From: Hemibagrus wyckioides
Lineage: Eukaryota; Chordata; Actinopteri; Siluriformes; Bagridae
Assembly (NCBI RefSeq): GCF_019097595.1
Contig: NC_080717.1
Location: 3,362,501-3,426,500 of the forward strand
Length of the DNA stretch: 64,000 nucleotides
Direction: 5' to 3'
Translations under genes and position numbers: made by a program
Part shown: positions 46,505-57,655 of the stretch, one piece after another
Numbering within the stretch: the first letter of the stretch is position 1
Layout: each line of letters starts with the position of its first letter
The notes under the pieces: model-generated
What the model saw: only the letters and a program-made list of their open reading frames with translations
The model's database searches: none
Told to the model about the DNA's origin: nothing

Positions 46505-48900
46505 CCCTGGATTGAGTCCCAGGCTCCCTAGCTCCTTTCATCTTCACATCCTCTTCCAGTTTAGAGATTCCCTATTCATTTCTAGCACTTTCTTCAGAAC
46601 CTACAGGAGGTCCATATCCCTCTTGGGCTCCTTATTCCCTTTCCTTCTACAGAGGCTTACAGTTCTTTCCAGCTCTCTATCCTTTTCTATGTCTACAGAA
46701 TCTCCCTAGCTTCATCCTGCTTTCCATTTCCCCCAGTCTACAGCAGTGCACAATCACACAGCAGTCAGAACCTCGCTGTCCACTTCCAGTCTACAGAGAT
46801 TAGCTCTCCCCATTTGGCTCATCAAACCCTTCCAGGTGTCCAGAATCCAGCTGCTTATCCCCTAGCTGTGTACAGATGGTCATGATCATTAGCTCACTAT
46901 AGCGGTCTATAAGGAGATCTCAAACCTCTGTAGAGTAGAAGGTTATGGAGACCTGGAAGGAGATATTGAACCTCTGTAGACTAGAAGGAGCTAATCAAAA
47001 TGAAGGTAGAATGCAAGGTGATAAGGAGGTAAAAGTAGATAGCCAGACTCAGTGGACCTTATAGGAAATAGTGAGGCCCTGTAGACCGGACATGGATAGA
47101 GAGTTGGAAAAAAAGTAATAGTGTGGTGGATGATATGAAGCTTCTGTGGACTGGAAGAGGATAGCAAGCTACAAGTAAATGGTCAGCCACAGTAGACTGT
47201 TTGTTACTGGAAACATGGAAGGCGATTTTGAGTCTATATAAACTGGAAGCATTTCTGGGTACATACTGTATTTCTTGACATATTATGCAAATGAGAAATA
47301 AACACCTTGACTAGGAAGCCCCTTTCCACAGAATCTCCATACCATTCTTCCATTTTCTAGAGATGTTTACTCTGGAAATTACCTTTCCATCTATAAAGAG
47401 TTTCCAAATTACTATCCCCTTTCAGTCTATTAGCTTTCACCTACTGAGCCGATGAACTATACACACAATCATTATTATTAGATATCTGTCAAGTCTATAG
47501 AGACCCAATACCTACTTCCTAATTTAAAGTTCCTTTCATATTTCAGAAGCAATATGTCCTCATCCAGGTCACCCATACCTTCCAGTCTACAGAGGCTTCC
47601 TAACTTCTTGCAGCTACTCCAAGTCCTTCTAGGCTCCACAATCTCAGTATCCCTCACTATTACTTTCCAATCTGTAAAAGATCCTTACTCCTTCCCATCT
47701 TTTTATTCCAGAAAATCTCTCAATACCTCTTACTATTCAATTGCTTCTTCCAGTTCTGCATTCTTTCACAGGCCTCTATCTTTCTTCACCTGCTTAACCC
47801 CTTGCAGTCTCCTTCTAGCCTACAGAGATTGAATATCCCCATCCAGATCTCCAGTGCCACCCAGTTTACAGATCCTCCCCATTCCTGTTACATTTCTTCC
47901 AGACCACAAAGTCATCCTAACATCTTCCAGAGCACTCATTCCTTCAATATTTGCTATCTCCTGTCATATCCTCTTCCATGTGTATATACCACCACCCCCA
48001 TCTTTTCCAACCAACTACAATCTCCTTTCCAGTTTATATGGGATCCCTATTCCGTACCTCCCAAACCTTCCAGTTTAAAATGGCTCCCATTTCTATTCCG
48101 CCTCTCAATCCACTTCCAGTCTAAAGGTGCTCTTTTGCTGCTTCCACTTCACTATTTTAAAAGATCTCTGCTCTTTTTCTGCTCTTTATCCCCTTCCAGA
48201 TTGACTCCCTATTTTCTTCTACTACCCCCTGATCATCGGATGGCTGATATCATGAGCTCCTATCCCTTATCAAGACCTTTCAGTTTACAGACCTTCACTA
48301 TCCAAACTTCTAGATACAGATGATCCCTATGCCATACAAGTTTCCCAGTCTACATAGGCTTCTTAACTTAATGGATCTCCAAATTACCTGCTAATGTATA
48401 TATGATGCATATTACATTTCAGTCTAGATGAACATACTGATGACCGGAGCCCCAGTAGCCCCTGGCACCTCCATCTTACTTTATAGGTTACTAAGGCTGC
48501 TATTCGTTCTTCCATTTAATTTTTCAACCCTTAAACCCAAGTCTATCCCATTCCATTCCATCCCTTCCAACTTCCCATTTTCTTTTCATTTACACACACA
48601 GTATGTCATGTCTTCCAGGTCCTGAACCCCTTCAGTCCACAGAGGCTTACTATCCTCTTCAGGCCCCAATCTCCTGCTAATCTCCAGAGGTTCCCTATCT
48701 CCTTCCAACCCAAATCCCCTGCTAGTATACAGAGGTTCCTATCTCTTTCCAGCTGACAAACCCCTTTAAAGCTCATAATACCCTGTCGGTCTACAGAGAT
48801 ACACTGTCCATTTCCAGCTTCCTATCTTCTTCCAGCCTACAGAGATTCACAAAAAACGCTTCCAATCCCCATAAAGCCTACCGAGACTCTGTATCCCCTT
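46505..48900 (+). repeat. 2.4 kb degenerate 'ttccagtctacagagg' minisatellite
   Basis: Highly diverged units, roughly 35-45 bp, each with a version of 'cccttccagtctacagagg' followed by 'cttcctatc'. Pyrimidine-rich plus strand, except that 46905-47260 carries the unit in reverse complement ('ctctgtagactagaaggag'). The long plus-strand frames (up to 173 codons) are Ser/Pro/Leu/Phe-rich translations with no domain. Confidence 0.8.
46905..47260 (-). repeat. inverted segment inside the minisatellite
   Basis: The words 'cctctgtagactagaagga', 'ccctgtagaccgga' and 'cttctgtggactggaagagg' are the reverse complement of the flanking units. This marks an inversion of about 350 bp within the array. Confidence 0.75.
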
Positions 48901-48964
48901 ACCCTTGTCCCAAATCGGTATAAAAGTCTACTTATCCGTAGTTATTTAGTGAATTATTGAAGAC
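48901..48964. other. short spacer
   Basis: Transition from the minisatellite to unique sequence. Confidence 0.4.
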
Positions 48965-49140
48965 TGCTCTCAAATTAAAATTCATAGAGGATCGCCGGCC
49001 CAATTGCATTAATTTTGACATTAGACTATGAATAATATCATTTATTTATATGCATGCTTAGTCCAGGATGGAGTCTAATATTAGATTCAAGCAGGATGTT
49101 TTACACTAATTATCTCAAATCACACAGCAATATTAGAACT
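48965..49140. promoter_or_regulatory. candidate conserved non-coding element
   Basis: AT-rich but complex: 'gatcgccggcccaattgcat', 'taattttgacattagactat', 'gaataatatcatttatttat' and 'atgcatgcttagtccagga'. No internal repeats. The mix of homeodomain-type (TAATT), POU-like and GC-containing words over about 175 bp makes it the most enhancer-like interval I see. Confidence 0.4.
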
Positions 49141-49439
49141 TTTCCATGGTGGGTGTAATAGGAAAATCTCATCACGGTGGTTCTGACATGATGCTATTAA
49201 TATCATCCATACAGGGTGTTCTGAGGGTTCTGTAGCTACCACTACATACATTTCGAAGGAGTCTTACAGGATTTAAGGAATCAGATCACATCATGATAAA
49301 ATGAAACAAAAAAATACATCAGTTTGAACAAAGCTCCGTAAAGGGTCATCAGACACAACAACCGGATTAGCATTTACATTTGATTTAAATGATGTGCGTG
49401 CGTATAAGTGTGTGTGTGTGTATGTGTGTGATTTTCGAA
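49141..49439. other. unique spacer with small (GT)n
   Basis: A GT run at about 49408-49432. No other content recognised. Confidence 0.45.
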
Positions 49440-49585
49440 GTCTCCTGGAGGGCTAATGATGGAGAGATGAAGAGGAGAAGACCTCAGCATCACAGCATGA
49501 TTTATAATGCAGGCATATTTAGCTAATCAGCCAGGAGCTTCCCGCACAACTGAGGAGAATGAATGATGAAAGAGATGCATACTGA
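49440..49585. promoter_or_regulatory. candidate conserved non-coding element
   Basis: Contains 'cagcatgatttataatgcag' and 'atatttagctaatcagccag', plus 'ggagggctaatgatggagag'. It lies between two GT tracts and about 300 bp from the stronger candidate at 48.97 kb. Confidence 0.3.
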
Positions 49586-49985
49586 CGTGTGTGTGTGTGT
49601 GTGTGTGTCTATGCCTGTTCGTGGGTGTGTGTTAGGTTGACAGAAAGGTTTAGCAAGAAGGCCGTAGGCTATAAACAAAAAAATTCAGACAGAAAAATCA
49701 ACCAGCAAAAAAGCATATTTCATATTATCGCCTCATGACTCCTCGAGACCTGATCCCATCTCGACATTCTGCGTTCTTCTCGCTTTCTCTTATCAGATTG
49801 ACATTATGATGAGGTTTTACTTACTTTCTCAGAGTTCACAAAGTTAAAAAGAGAGAATTGCTCCAGGCCAACAGTACAGTTAGACCCCTGTGTCTGCCTC
49901 TGTGTGTGTGTGTGTCTGTGTGTGGCTATATATTTCTGTGTGTGTGTGTGTGTGTGTGTGTTTGTGTGTCCGTGTGTTTATTTTG
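49586..49985 (+). repeat. two (GT)n fields with unique gap
   Basis: GT at 49588-49609 and interrupted GT at about 49899-49982. The sequence between is complex and unassigned. Confidence 0.85.
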
Positions 49986-50516
49986 CCTGGAGTTTGTGTT
50001 TAGGACATCTGGAACTTATAAATACTGAAAGAATGTGTGCTGTTGTATTGAAATCCGAACCTCCTAGATGAAATCGCATGTTTCTCCAGAAGGTTTTAGA
50101 AATATTTTTCTGGAACATGAAAACCGTAACCACATACAATGATGTATAGAGGTCTAAAAATAGACAATTGAACCACAATGGAAATAATTGTGCTATAGTA
50201 GGCTGGAAGAATACAATATGTACGAGACAACGGCATTATTACAAATGTGCCAAGTGTGCAAAGAGCCAGTTTTTAGTAGCGTAACTATTAATAATAGAGT
50301 CACAGTGTACTGTAGTAAGTGCTGTGACACAACACTAATCAAACACTGAGAGATGGAGAGGTGCGGCATGGGTAGGGGGTGTAGCTCATTATAGAAGAAA
50401 TAATACACATTCTACTTTTTATCCGTTTATAGTCGGAGTCGATCGCTTGCTTTTAGCTGGCTTGAAGCTTGTTACAGAGCATTTTGTCTGCATTTTGTCC
50501 TGAACAATGTCAAAAC
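49986..50516. other. unique region
   Basis: Complex AT-rich sequence. No gene recognised. Confidence 0.4.
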
Positions 50517-50665
50517 TCAGTGGTTAAAGTGCTGGACTAATGATCAGATGGTTGCAAGCTTGAATCCCAGGTCCATTAAAAGATCCTGCTGTTGGGCCCC
50601 TGAGCAATGCCCTTAACCCTCAGCTGTATGAAATAAGGGTGTCTGGTAAATGTAAATGTAAAGCT
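50517..50665 (+). mobile_element. tRNA-derived SINE fragment
   Basis: Begins 'cagtggttaaagtgctggac', with box B-like 'gcttgaatcccagg', then 'gttgggcccctgagcaatgc' and 'ccttaaccctcagctgt', and ends 'tctggtaaatgtaaatgta'. Plus orientation. Confidence 0.78.
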
Positions 50666-50779
50666 TTGCTTTACCTTTAAGTGGTAAATAGAGCTGACAC
50701 TGGAGACTTCTTCCATATGCTAAATACAAGCAGAAATCTTTGTATAAGGTAATATATTACAATGTCAGTGTTGTCACCT
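50666..50779. other. short spacer
   Basis: Unique sequence between two SINE copies of different families. Confidence 0.4.
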
Positions 50780-50970
50780 AGTCCAGTATTTGATTCGAGA
50801 CAGGTTTTATGCTGGACACCTTCTCATTTTATCCAGGCTTGGGACTGGCTCTGAAAGTTAACCCTCCTTCCTGAGTGGCTGGGTTAGCTCCCTGACCAGA
50901 AATTGAACCCGGGTCATGGAAGCAAGAGAGCAGAATCCTGACATTGGGCCACTAGGGGACAAGATAACAT
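50780..50970 (-). mobile_element. SINE, second copy of the 17.95 kb family
   Basis: The complement reads 'tgtcccctagtggcccaatg', then box B-like 'cgggttcaatttct', 'cagccactcaggaagga', 'agccagtcccaagcctggat' and 'agcataaaacctgtctc'. It shares the order and words of the plus-strand copy at 17953-18196 but lacks the last ~60 bp. Confidence 0.78.
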
Positions 50971-51069
50971 GTTCGAATAAACCTATGATTTGCCTTGCAG
51001 CCAAACTAGTGTCATAGAAACTCCTTCTGACCAATCAAAATAAAGAAATATAAGTTAATGTTTGGCGAT

Positions 51070-51260
51070 GGACTGATGATTAGACTGCCGATTAAGTTGG
51101 ACTGATGAGAGATCTCTCTTGTTAATGCTCTGTCCTCTTTTTAAAAGCCCAAGAAAAGCTGATCTGAGTGCATTTCAATTACTGCTTCATACTGGACATC
51201 TCCAAAGGCTTGAGACAGATGGAGCTCTGGTTAGGAACCATGTGCAAATCTGCAATTTAG
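51070..51260. promoter_or_regulatory. candidate conserved non-coding element
   Basis: Complex DNA with 'gagtgcatttcaattactgc', 'ttcatactggacatctccaa' and 'gtgcaaatctgcaatttagc'. An 89-codon plus-strand frame (51119-51388) covers it; its product has no recognisable domain and ends in a poly-Ile stretch from an ATC repeat. Confidence 0.3.
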
Positions 51261-52129
51261 CTACACAACCCCCCCTTCCTCTCATCATCATCATCATCAT
51301 CACCCCTTCCCTTTCTCTCTTTAGGTTGCACTCTGTAAGCTCTTCCCACGGTTCACTGTGGATATCCTACAAGTGCACTCCTGTTTAATTAGCCTCTAAC
51401 ATCTGTTCTGTTATTGCAAAAAAAGAGGCTCAGCCTAATGGTGCACTGGCTAGAGAAGCATCTCTCGACTGTAGGAGGTGAAACACATCATTACCAACAA
51501 TTCAGTACACAACAATGCTTCTGACACAAACAAGTTGCTTAAGAGTTGCTCACCATCGTGGTACGCCATGTGCTAATTAACGATCAAGTGATAGATTATA
51601 AAATGTGTCAGGTTGCGTGCTTTCGCATAAGCAATACTTGCCATAAAAATACACACATGATATAACAAAGGTTGGTGTTCTTCAAGTGCAGTCTTCCTCA
51701 TGTGCATTGTTAGTGGTATGATTGAACCTGTGAGTTTTTTTTATTGTTGTTATTAATTCTCCAGAGTCATCCTCAAACAAGTGTGACTACATCCTCTCTT
51801 CTGCTAGCTGCTGTTTGTAGAGCAAATCTCCTGTGTGATTCCTGCAAGAAAAAAGAAGTGCGATGAATTCTTCCTCTAATTAGTTGCTGTTGCAACAATA
51901 TGTCTGCCTTTCTTCATCTGGGAAATACTCCGATCTGAGCAAGAGCAACACAAGGTGATTTCTTGTTTGTACTTACGTTCTCAACCAAATGCTTGATGTC
52001 AGTTTGTACCGTCAATCTGATACTGATAAACATAGCAGCAGAGCAGTGCTAACGCACCCGGAAACGTTCCTGATCTTATGGAAATATAAAAGATGCATCT
52101 GTTGCACCAATGGAAGCTAAGTGAAAGAT
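51261..52129. other. complex unique region
   Basis: A short (ATC)n run at about 51284-51302. No gene recognised. Confidence 0.4.
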
Positions 52130-52720
52130 CCATAATTTAGTGTGATGGCACCTGCTCTTACTCTTCATCAAAGGTTCCATTTCGCACCCATAAAGGTTCT
52201 TACACTTGTTGCGCTAGGCAAGAGATATAACATCCCTTCAACAAATGGTTTCAGGAAGAACCTATTTAGGAAATGTAGAAGCGATATCTATCTAAAGAAG
52301 CCTAGAAGAACCGCTGTAGAAACCGTCTTAGAGCACAAACTCTTAGAACAAACAGATTACATATAGCTCTCGCAAAGATTTTTCAAGGATACTGCAACGG
52401 TTCTTCACGTTACCTCTGAGGGAACTGAAGGTTTCTCTTTCAGATAGGATTCCAATTAGGAAAAGAAACAATGTAGGAAATGTAGAATTCCATGCAAAGT
52501 AGCTCTGAAGAACCCTTGTAGAATCTGATTTTCTGTAAGTGCTTCTATCTAGCACTAAAAGGCTTCTTCAATCTGTTTTAGAAAACAAAAGAAGATCTTT
52601 CTTTTTTTAGAGAACGTTCAAGAAGAACCAATTCATTTGTATCCGAAGAAGCCTGAAAGAACCCTTGTAGTAACAGTGCTTTAGTTTCTAGTTCCTCTCC
52701 CAGGAGAACCCTTCTCATTT
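52130..52720 (+). repeat. degenerate 'agaacccttgtagaa' repeat region
   Basis: The words 'gaagaacc', 'agaacccttgtagaatc', 'agaaccgctgtagaaacc' and 'ggttctta/ggttcttca' recur irregularly. The style matches fish miniature inverted-repeat elements with 'gaaccctt' motifs, including the foldback element at 27.1-27.9 kb. Boundaries are uncertain. Confidence 0.5.
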
Positions 52721-52962
52721 AGGGTAGGTTCCTGATAGAAATTCTGTAGAGAATAAGAAGTATTTCCATCCATTTATTTCATCCATCCATCCATATTACC
52801 CAGCACCATGGCAACTACACAATACTCTTCTCTACTGGTGTGAAGGTGTTTTCTTACTTTCTACAAATCCTATGATAGATCTGACTTCTTTGGTCTAATA
52901 ACACATCTCTGCAATGACTAATCTCCATACCTCACCCCGAGTCTCTCTCTTTCTTTCATCAG
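52721..52962. other. unique spacer ending in a polypyrimidine tract
   Basis: A strong polypyrimidine run ends in CAG at 52962 ('ctctctttctttcatcag'). It resembles a 3' splice site. Confidence 0.4.
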
Positions 52963-53160
52963 TAACTGGACATCAAGCTGTGACCTTGACCCTTTGCTGA
53001 AACTCATAAACACCTCAGGAACCAACCCACCTTCTACGCCGACATGTCGCCTCCACCCTCACACCTAACACATCCACAGGCAGCCCCTGAGACAGAGGTC
53101 CATGTGGTGTTCCGCCACTGTGTTGCAGGCTTACGTCTGTGTGTGTGTGTGTGTAGGAGA
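52963..53160 (+). other. exon-like interval with a short open frame (weak)
   Basis: Downstream of the splice-acceptor-like CAG at 52962 the sequence is GC-richer and contains an ATG at 53044 preceded by 'acgccgac'. A frame of 46 codons runs to a TAG at 53182, starting MSPPPSHLTHPQAAPETEVH and then passing into a GT microsatellite. No good splice donor is evident: 'acagaggtccat' near 53093 is poor. It could be a 5' exon of a gene or lncRNA, but chance is just as plausible. Product not recognised. Confidence 0.18.
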
Positions 53161-53895
53161 GTGAGTGTGTGTCCTTGCCGTTAGCCAGTCTTATCGATTT
53201 AGAAAGTGTCGGCAGGCTTCAGAAGCAGATGGGACTGGAATGGAGTGCTGATGCCAGTCGCAGGCAATCAGCATCAAACCTGTAGCACACTCAAGGTGAC
53301 ACATCCACTTTACACATGACTACATTTTCGATATAGTAACACACCACGACAGCTTCACCTGAACTTATGCTAGCTGGCATGTTTCGGTGTCTGGAGAGCA
53401 CTCGACATACGGTGCTGCTTTACACAACCTATGCCTTCGAGATCAATTTCAGGCTCTGTTTGCTTTGCTTTGCTTTTTTTTTTTTTAGATCTTCCTTCCA
53501 TCACCATTAAAGTGATAATGGAATAAAATTGAATGAAATAATGTTGAACATTATTAACTCTTGTTTTAAAAAACAAAACGTCTGTAAATTGATATGCATT
53601 ATTAATTCAGCCCATCTTTATTTTCTGTGACATTATAATACATGATGTTTTTAAAGCTTAATGTATTAAATACCATCACAATCATAATCTTCTCCCTGTC
53701 CTATAGATTAGATTTCATTGGAATCATTGGAATGCTAACATTATTATCCATCTCAGAAAACACATTGTCAGTAAAAACACACTTATTTCCAGTCAGACAG
53801 ACCACAAAGGTGACAAGGTGGTCAACACACAAGGAGCTGCAGAGCTCCCAGTTCAATCCTGATCTCTGGTTCATGTCTGTTTAATGTTCTCACTC
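53161..53895. other. unique region
   Basis: Complex AT-rich sequence with a T-run near 53475. No recognised content. Confidence 0.4.
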
Positions 53896-54468
53896 TATCT
53901 ACATGGGTTTCTCAAATTCCCCAGTTTCCCCACAACATGCCAGTCCATCTACTGGTGTGAATATGCCTCATGAAGCTTCTCTCTAATGTTTCCTCAATAG
54001 TCTCTGGATCCACTGACCAAGTCATAAACTTGTTGAATTGTTGTACATTTCTAGCATTTTCTAGTTGGTGCCAACTAACTTTAACCTCTATTCTACAAAG
54101 TCTACGGCATTTGAAGTGTTTTCCGATGGAGACTATCACGCCGTCTTTGAACTGCCGTTGCATCAGTCATCTTTCGGCAGGAAGGTATTAAGTCTATAAT
54201 GAACTTCACTGACCTGTTAGTTTCTCAGGAGCTCTTGGTTGCTGCTGTAGAAAGGACATCATCAACATTTACATTTATTTAGTGTCCAGTGTCACCCAAA
54301 AGAGGATGAGGTTCCTCTATGAGCCTGGTTCCTCTCAAGGTTTCTTCCTCATATCATCTCAGGGAGTTTTTCCTCACCACCATCACCTCAGGCTTCTCAT
54401 TAGGGATAAATGTTAGTCTTTTAAAACTAACAATACCCATTGTTAAAAGCGCTATACAGCTATACGCT
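53896..54468 (-). mobile_element. dispersed repeat R, copy B
   Basis: Reading on the minus strand from 54468: 'agcgcttttaacaatgggta', 'gaaaaactccctgagatgat', 'gaaaccttgagaggaaccag', 'ggtgacactggacac', 'cttcctgccgaaagatgact' and 'gatgcaacggcagttcaaag'. These match copy A at 10.7-11.15 kb. Copy B extends about 230 bp further than copy A ('ccatcggaaaacacttcaaa' onward). That extra part is open for 83 codons on the minus strand (53912-54163), with no domain I recognise. Confidence 0.75.
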
Positions 54469-54660
54469 GGATCAGATCACACGGGCCAGCCTTCGCTCCC
54501 CACGTGCATCAGTAAGCCTTGGCCTCCTATGACCCTGTCGCCGGTTCACCACTGTTCCTTCCATGGACCACTTTTGATAGATACTGACCACTGCAGACCG
54601 GGAACACCCCACAAGAGCTGCAGTTTTAGAGATGCTCACAGAGATGCTGGTCTAACTATC
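54469..54660 (-). pseudogene. Tc1-like N-terminal transposase fragment, copy 3
   Basis: About 190 bp match the interior of the copies at 5.1 and 25.1 kb, from 'ggatcagatcacacgggcca' to 'gcagttttagagatgctcac'. Both terminal inverted repeats are missing. The left edge abuts the end of repeat R with no spacer, so this is a truncated insertion or a rearrangement product. It keeps CGA where the 25 kb copy has a TGA stop. Confidence 0.85.
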
Positions 54661-55080
54661 ACAATATAAAAATTGGCATGGAAGGTCAGGCTAAAGTTCT
54701 ACAGATGCACCAGTCATCATCAACCTCATGAGCTTGTCCAGCACCAGTTTGGTCCTAACAATGTTTTAGGAAAATCTATGGCTGATGTATCAAAATTATG
54801 TAACTGACAGCAGGGTAGTTTTATCAGCTCTGGTCTGGACATCACAGTGGATCTGACTGAACTCAGAGGAAATCGACCTGTTTGGTTTTGTGATGCTTTG
54901 ACCGTCACGCTATTTACCCTGTGGTTATTCAGTTATTCGTCTTCAAGTGAATTATTCAGAATGTCTTATAAATGATTCAGTAATGACGGTGAGGTTTGTA
55001 GCTACAAGACTGAAGGATGTCCCAGGTAAGACACTTTTTTTTATAGCACAAGAGCATGAATAAGATCCATGATCCATCCT
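54661..55080. other. unique spacer
   Basis: Complex sequence, nothing recognised. Confidence 0.4.
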
Positions 55081-55296
55081 AGTTCGAGTGGCTTAGTTAA
55101 CTTTGTCAATGAACTTTATTTAAATCCCTCAGCGAGTGGCAGCAGTGGGCCTCCAGAGCCGCTGGGTATACTCTCTGGTTTCACACGACGACAATGGATG
55201 CTCTCCCCGGAGAACAATTAGCAGTGTTTAAGCACAGCTCAGAGTGCAGCAGGGGGTCAGAGCCGAGCCACGGCTCCAGCAGAGAGAGGATAGAGT

Positions 55297-55297
<1 letters not shown>
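55081..55297. promoter_or_regulatory. GC-richer candidate regulatory island (weak)
   Basis: GC-richer than flanks: 'gtggcagcagtgggcctcca', 'agagccgctgggtatactct', 'ccccggagaacaattagcag'. A 71-codon plus-strand frame begins at 55194 and runs into the CA tract. Function not shown. Confidence 0.22.

Positions 55298-55343
<46 letters not shown>
55298..55343. repeat. (CA)n microsatellite
   Basis: About 22 CA units with small interruptions afterwards. Confidence 0.97.
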
Positions 55344-55349
<6 letters not shown>

Positions 55350-56594
55350 ACTCACACACTGAATCCAGCAGTGCAGCGCCGATATAGTGAAGTGTCTGAA
55401 GAGTATTGACACAAGCTCAATAGCAGAGTCTAATAGAGGCTAACCTGAAGGTCTATAGAAGCTGTTATACACTGTAGGTGTACATATATGTGTGTGTATG
55501 TGTGTGTGTGTGTGTGTGTTGTGGGTTAGCTGTATAAATTATTTCAAGGTTCCTGAGAAGGGATGGTAAAAACTCCTACACATTGCACTCAAGCAGACGG
55601 ATGGCCTTCCTCTAGAGATGAACAGAAGCAGCTGGTGCTCAGGCGGAATTAACAGGGATGTGTGTGTGTGTGTGTGTGTGTTCTGGAGAGACGAATACTC
55701 TCATGGTGATCCTACTCTTGTCTCCATGGGCCACAACTCGGCACAGATTGATGCGTGTGCATCCTTATTCACACTGACACTCTTTTAAAGAGTGTGTGTG
55801 TCCAGGGAGAGTCTGGCTCGGAGTGTGAACGGAAATAATCTCAACGTCAGGAACTCTAATTAGAATTCCTGGTGGTGTGAGTGCGGAAAAATAAACACCG
55901 CACACACCTACGTGTACGTGTATAAAGTGTACAGGTGTGCACTGTATGTGAATGGAGAAGTGATAGAAATGATCTAATGGGAAAATGGTGAATATTTTCA
56001 CACTAATTACGCACCTTTTGAGACACACCAGGTTTAAATTGTTCAGCATTACAGCACCGTGTATGAGTCTTTAATCGATAGGCTTACCAGATTTATCCTC
56101 CGAGCTCTTCCTGTCTTTAATAAAGGACTCGTTTAGAGGTGCGCTAGGATCTCAGAGCGAGAGGATAATAAGACGCAGATTTACATTTATTTATTTCATT
56201 GCCATGGCAATATTTGTGGTTGAACTGAAATGAAACATGAGAATCGATGCAAGGGTTCAAAAACTTTTGACTGACTGCACAGTACATCTAGTTATTTGTG
56301 GTGTAGAATTAAATCTCCTGGGAATTTCTACTGAGATTTTATACTTTAGGTGCCTTGTTCCTGAGACCTCAGGAAATCGACAATAATTTGGTAAGTAACG
56401 ACTCTTTACACCGTGTTGAGCTGAAAAGCATCACAACATGTCAAACCTCTCCATTACAGAAGAACAGTCTGAGGCTACAGTGAGCACAAAATCCTTTAAA
56501 CCAGGAGTTTAAGCATAATTTAGTTAAGTTTTATCAATTCAGCAGAAGTAGTCCTGGTTATTTTATTTTTTCCGGAGCAATGCTTTTTCACAGC
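55344..56594. other. complex region with GT tracts
   Basis: GT tracts at about 55490-55520 and 55661-55681. Otherwise unique sequence. A 94-codon minus-strand frame (55765-56049) is unassigned. Confidence 0.5.
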
Positions 56595-57064
56595 ATGAGG
56601 AGAGAAAGAAAGAGAGAGGCACAGAGAGAGAAATAAAGAGAGAGGAAGGAGAGAGAGGTAGACAGAGAAAAAGAGACAGATAGATGGATTGATACATAAA
56701 TGGAAGAGGAGGGAGGCAGAGAGAGAGAGAGAGAGAGATACAGGGGTGGAAGAGGAGGAAGACAGATAAACAGAGAAAATGAGAGAGAAGGAGATAGAGA
56801 AAGAGAAAGAGAGACAGAGACAGAAAGAAGGAGTAACAGACAGAGAAATAGACGAAGAGATACAGGTATGGAAGAGGAGGGAGGCAGATAAACTGACAGG
56901 GAGAGAAGGAGAGAGAAAGTGAGACAGAGAGAAGAGAAGGGAGATAGATAGAGAAGACAGAGAAAGTGATAGAGAAGGAGAGAGAGAAAGTGAGGCTGAG
57001 GGAGAAAGAGAGAGAGAGAGATTGACAGAGACAGAAATGCGGAAGAGAAGGGAGACAGATAAAC

Positions 57065-57103
<39 letters not shown>

Positions 57104-57183
57104 TCAAGAGATACAGGGGGGAGAGAACAGAGAGAGAGACAGAGAAAGTGACAGAGAGAGAGAGAGAAGTAGAGAGGGAAAGT

Positions 57184-57221
<38 letters not shown>

Positions 57222-57420
57222 TCAAGAGATACAGGGGGGAGAGAACAGAGAGAGAGACAGAGAAAGTGACAGAGAGAGAGAGAAGTAGAGAGGGAAAGTG
57301 AGACAGAGAGAAAGAGAGAGGGTGACAGAGACAAAGATACAGGTATGATTGAGAAGGGAGGCAGAAAAAGAGATAGATAAAGTGACAGAGAGAGAGAGAG
57401 AAAGAGAGAGATGGATAGAG

Positions 57421-57468
<48 letters not shown>

Positions 57469-57522
57469 ATAGAGGTATGGAAGAGGAGGGCGGCAGATAA
57501 ATTGACAGTGAGAGAGAAAGTA

Positions 57523-57554
<32 letters not shown>

Positions 57555-57608
57555 ATAGAGGTATGGAAGAGGAGGGCGGCAGATAAATTGACAGTGAGAG
57601 AGAAAGTA

Positions 57609-57639
<31 letters not shown>

Positions 57640-57655
57640 GAGAGATGAAGATGAG
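56595..57655 (+). repeat. GA-rich array, block 1, with longer-period units
   Basis: About 1.06 kb of nearly pure purine DNA. Besides GA runs it contains a recurring longer motif, 'agatacaggtatggaagagg' followed by 'agggaggcagataaa' and 'tgacagagagag', at about 56737, 56858, 57333, 57469 and 57555. Exact larger duplications are visible: 'cgatcaagagatacaggggg' at 57101 and 57219 (118 bp apart) and 'atggagagatagaggtatgg' at 57461 and 57547 (86 bp apart). Minus-strand frames of 195-220 codons are Ser-Leu translations. Confidence 0.95.

Noticed and set aside
47554..48323. Pro/Ser-rich plus-strand frames (92 and 173 codons)
   Set aside because: They follow the pyrimidine-rich degenerate minisatellite, where stops are rare.
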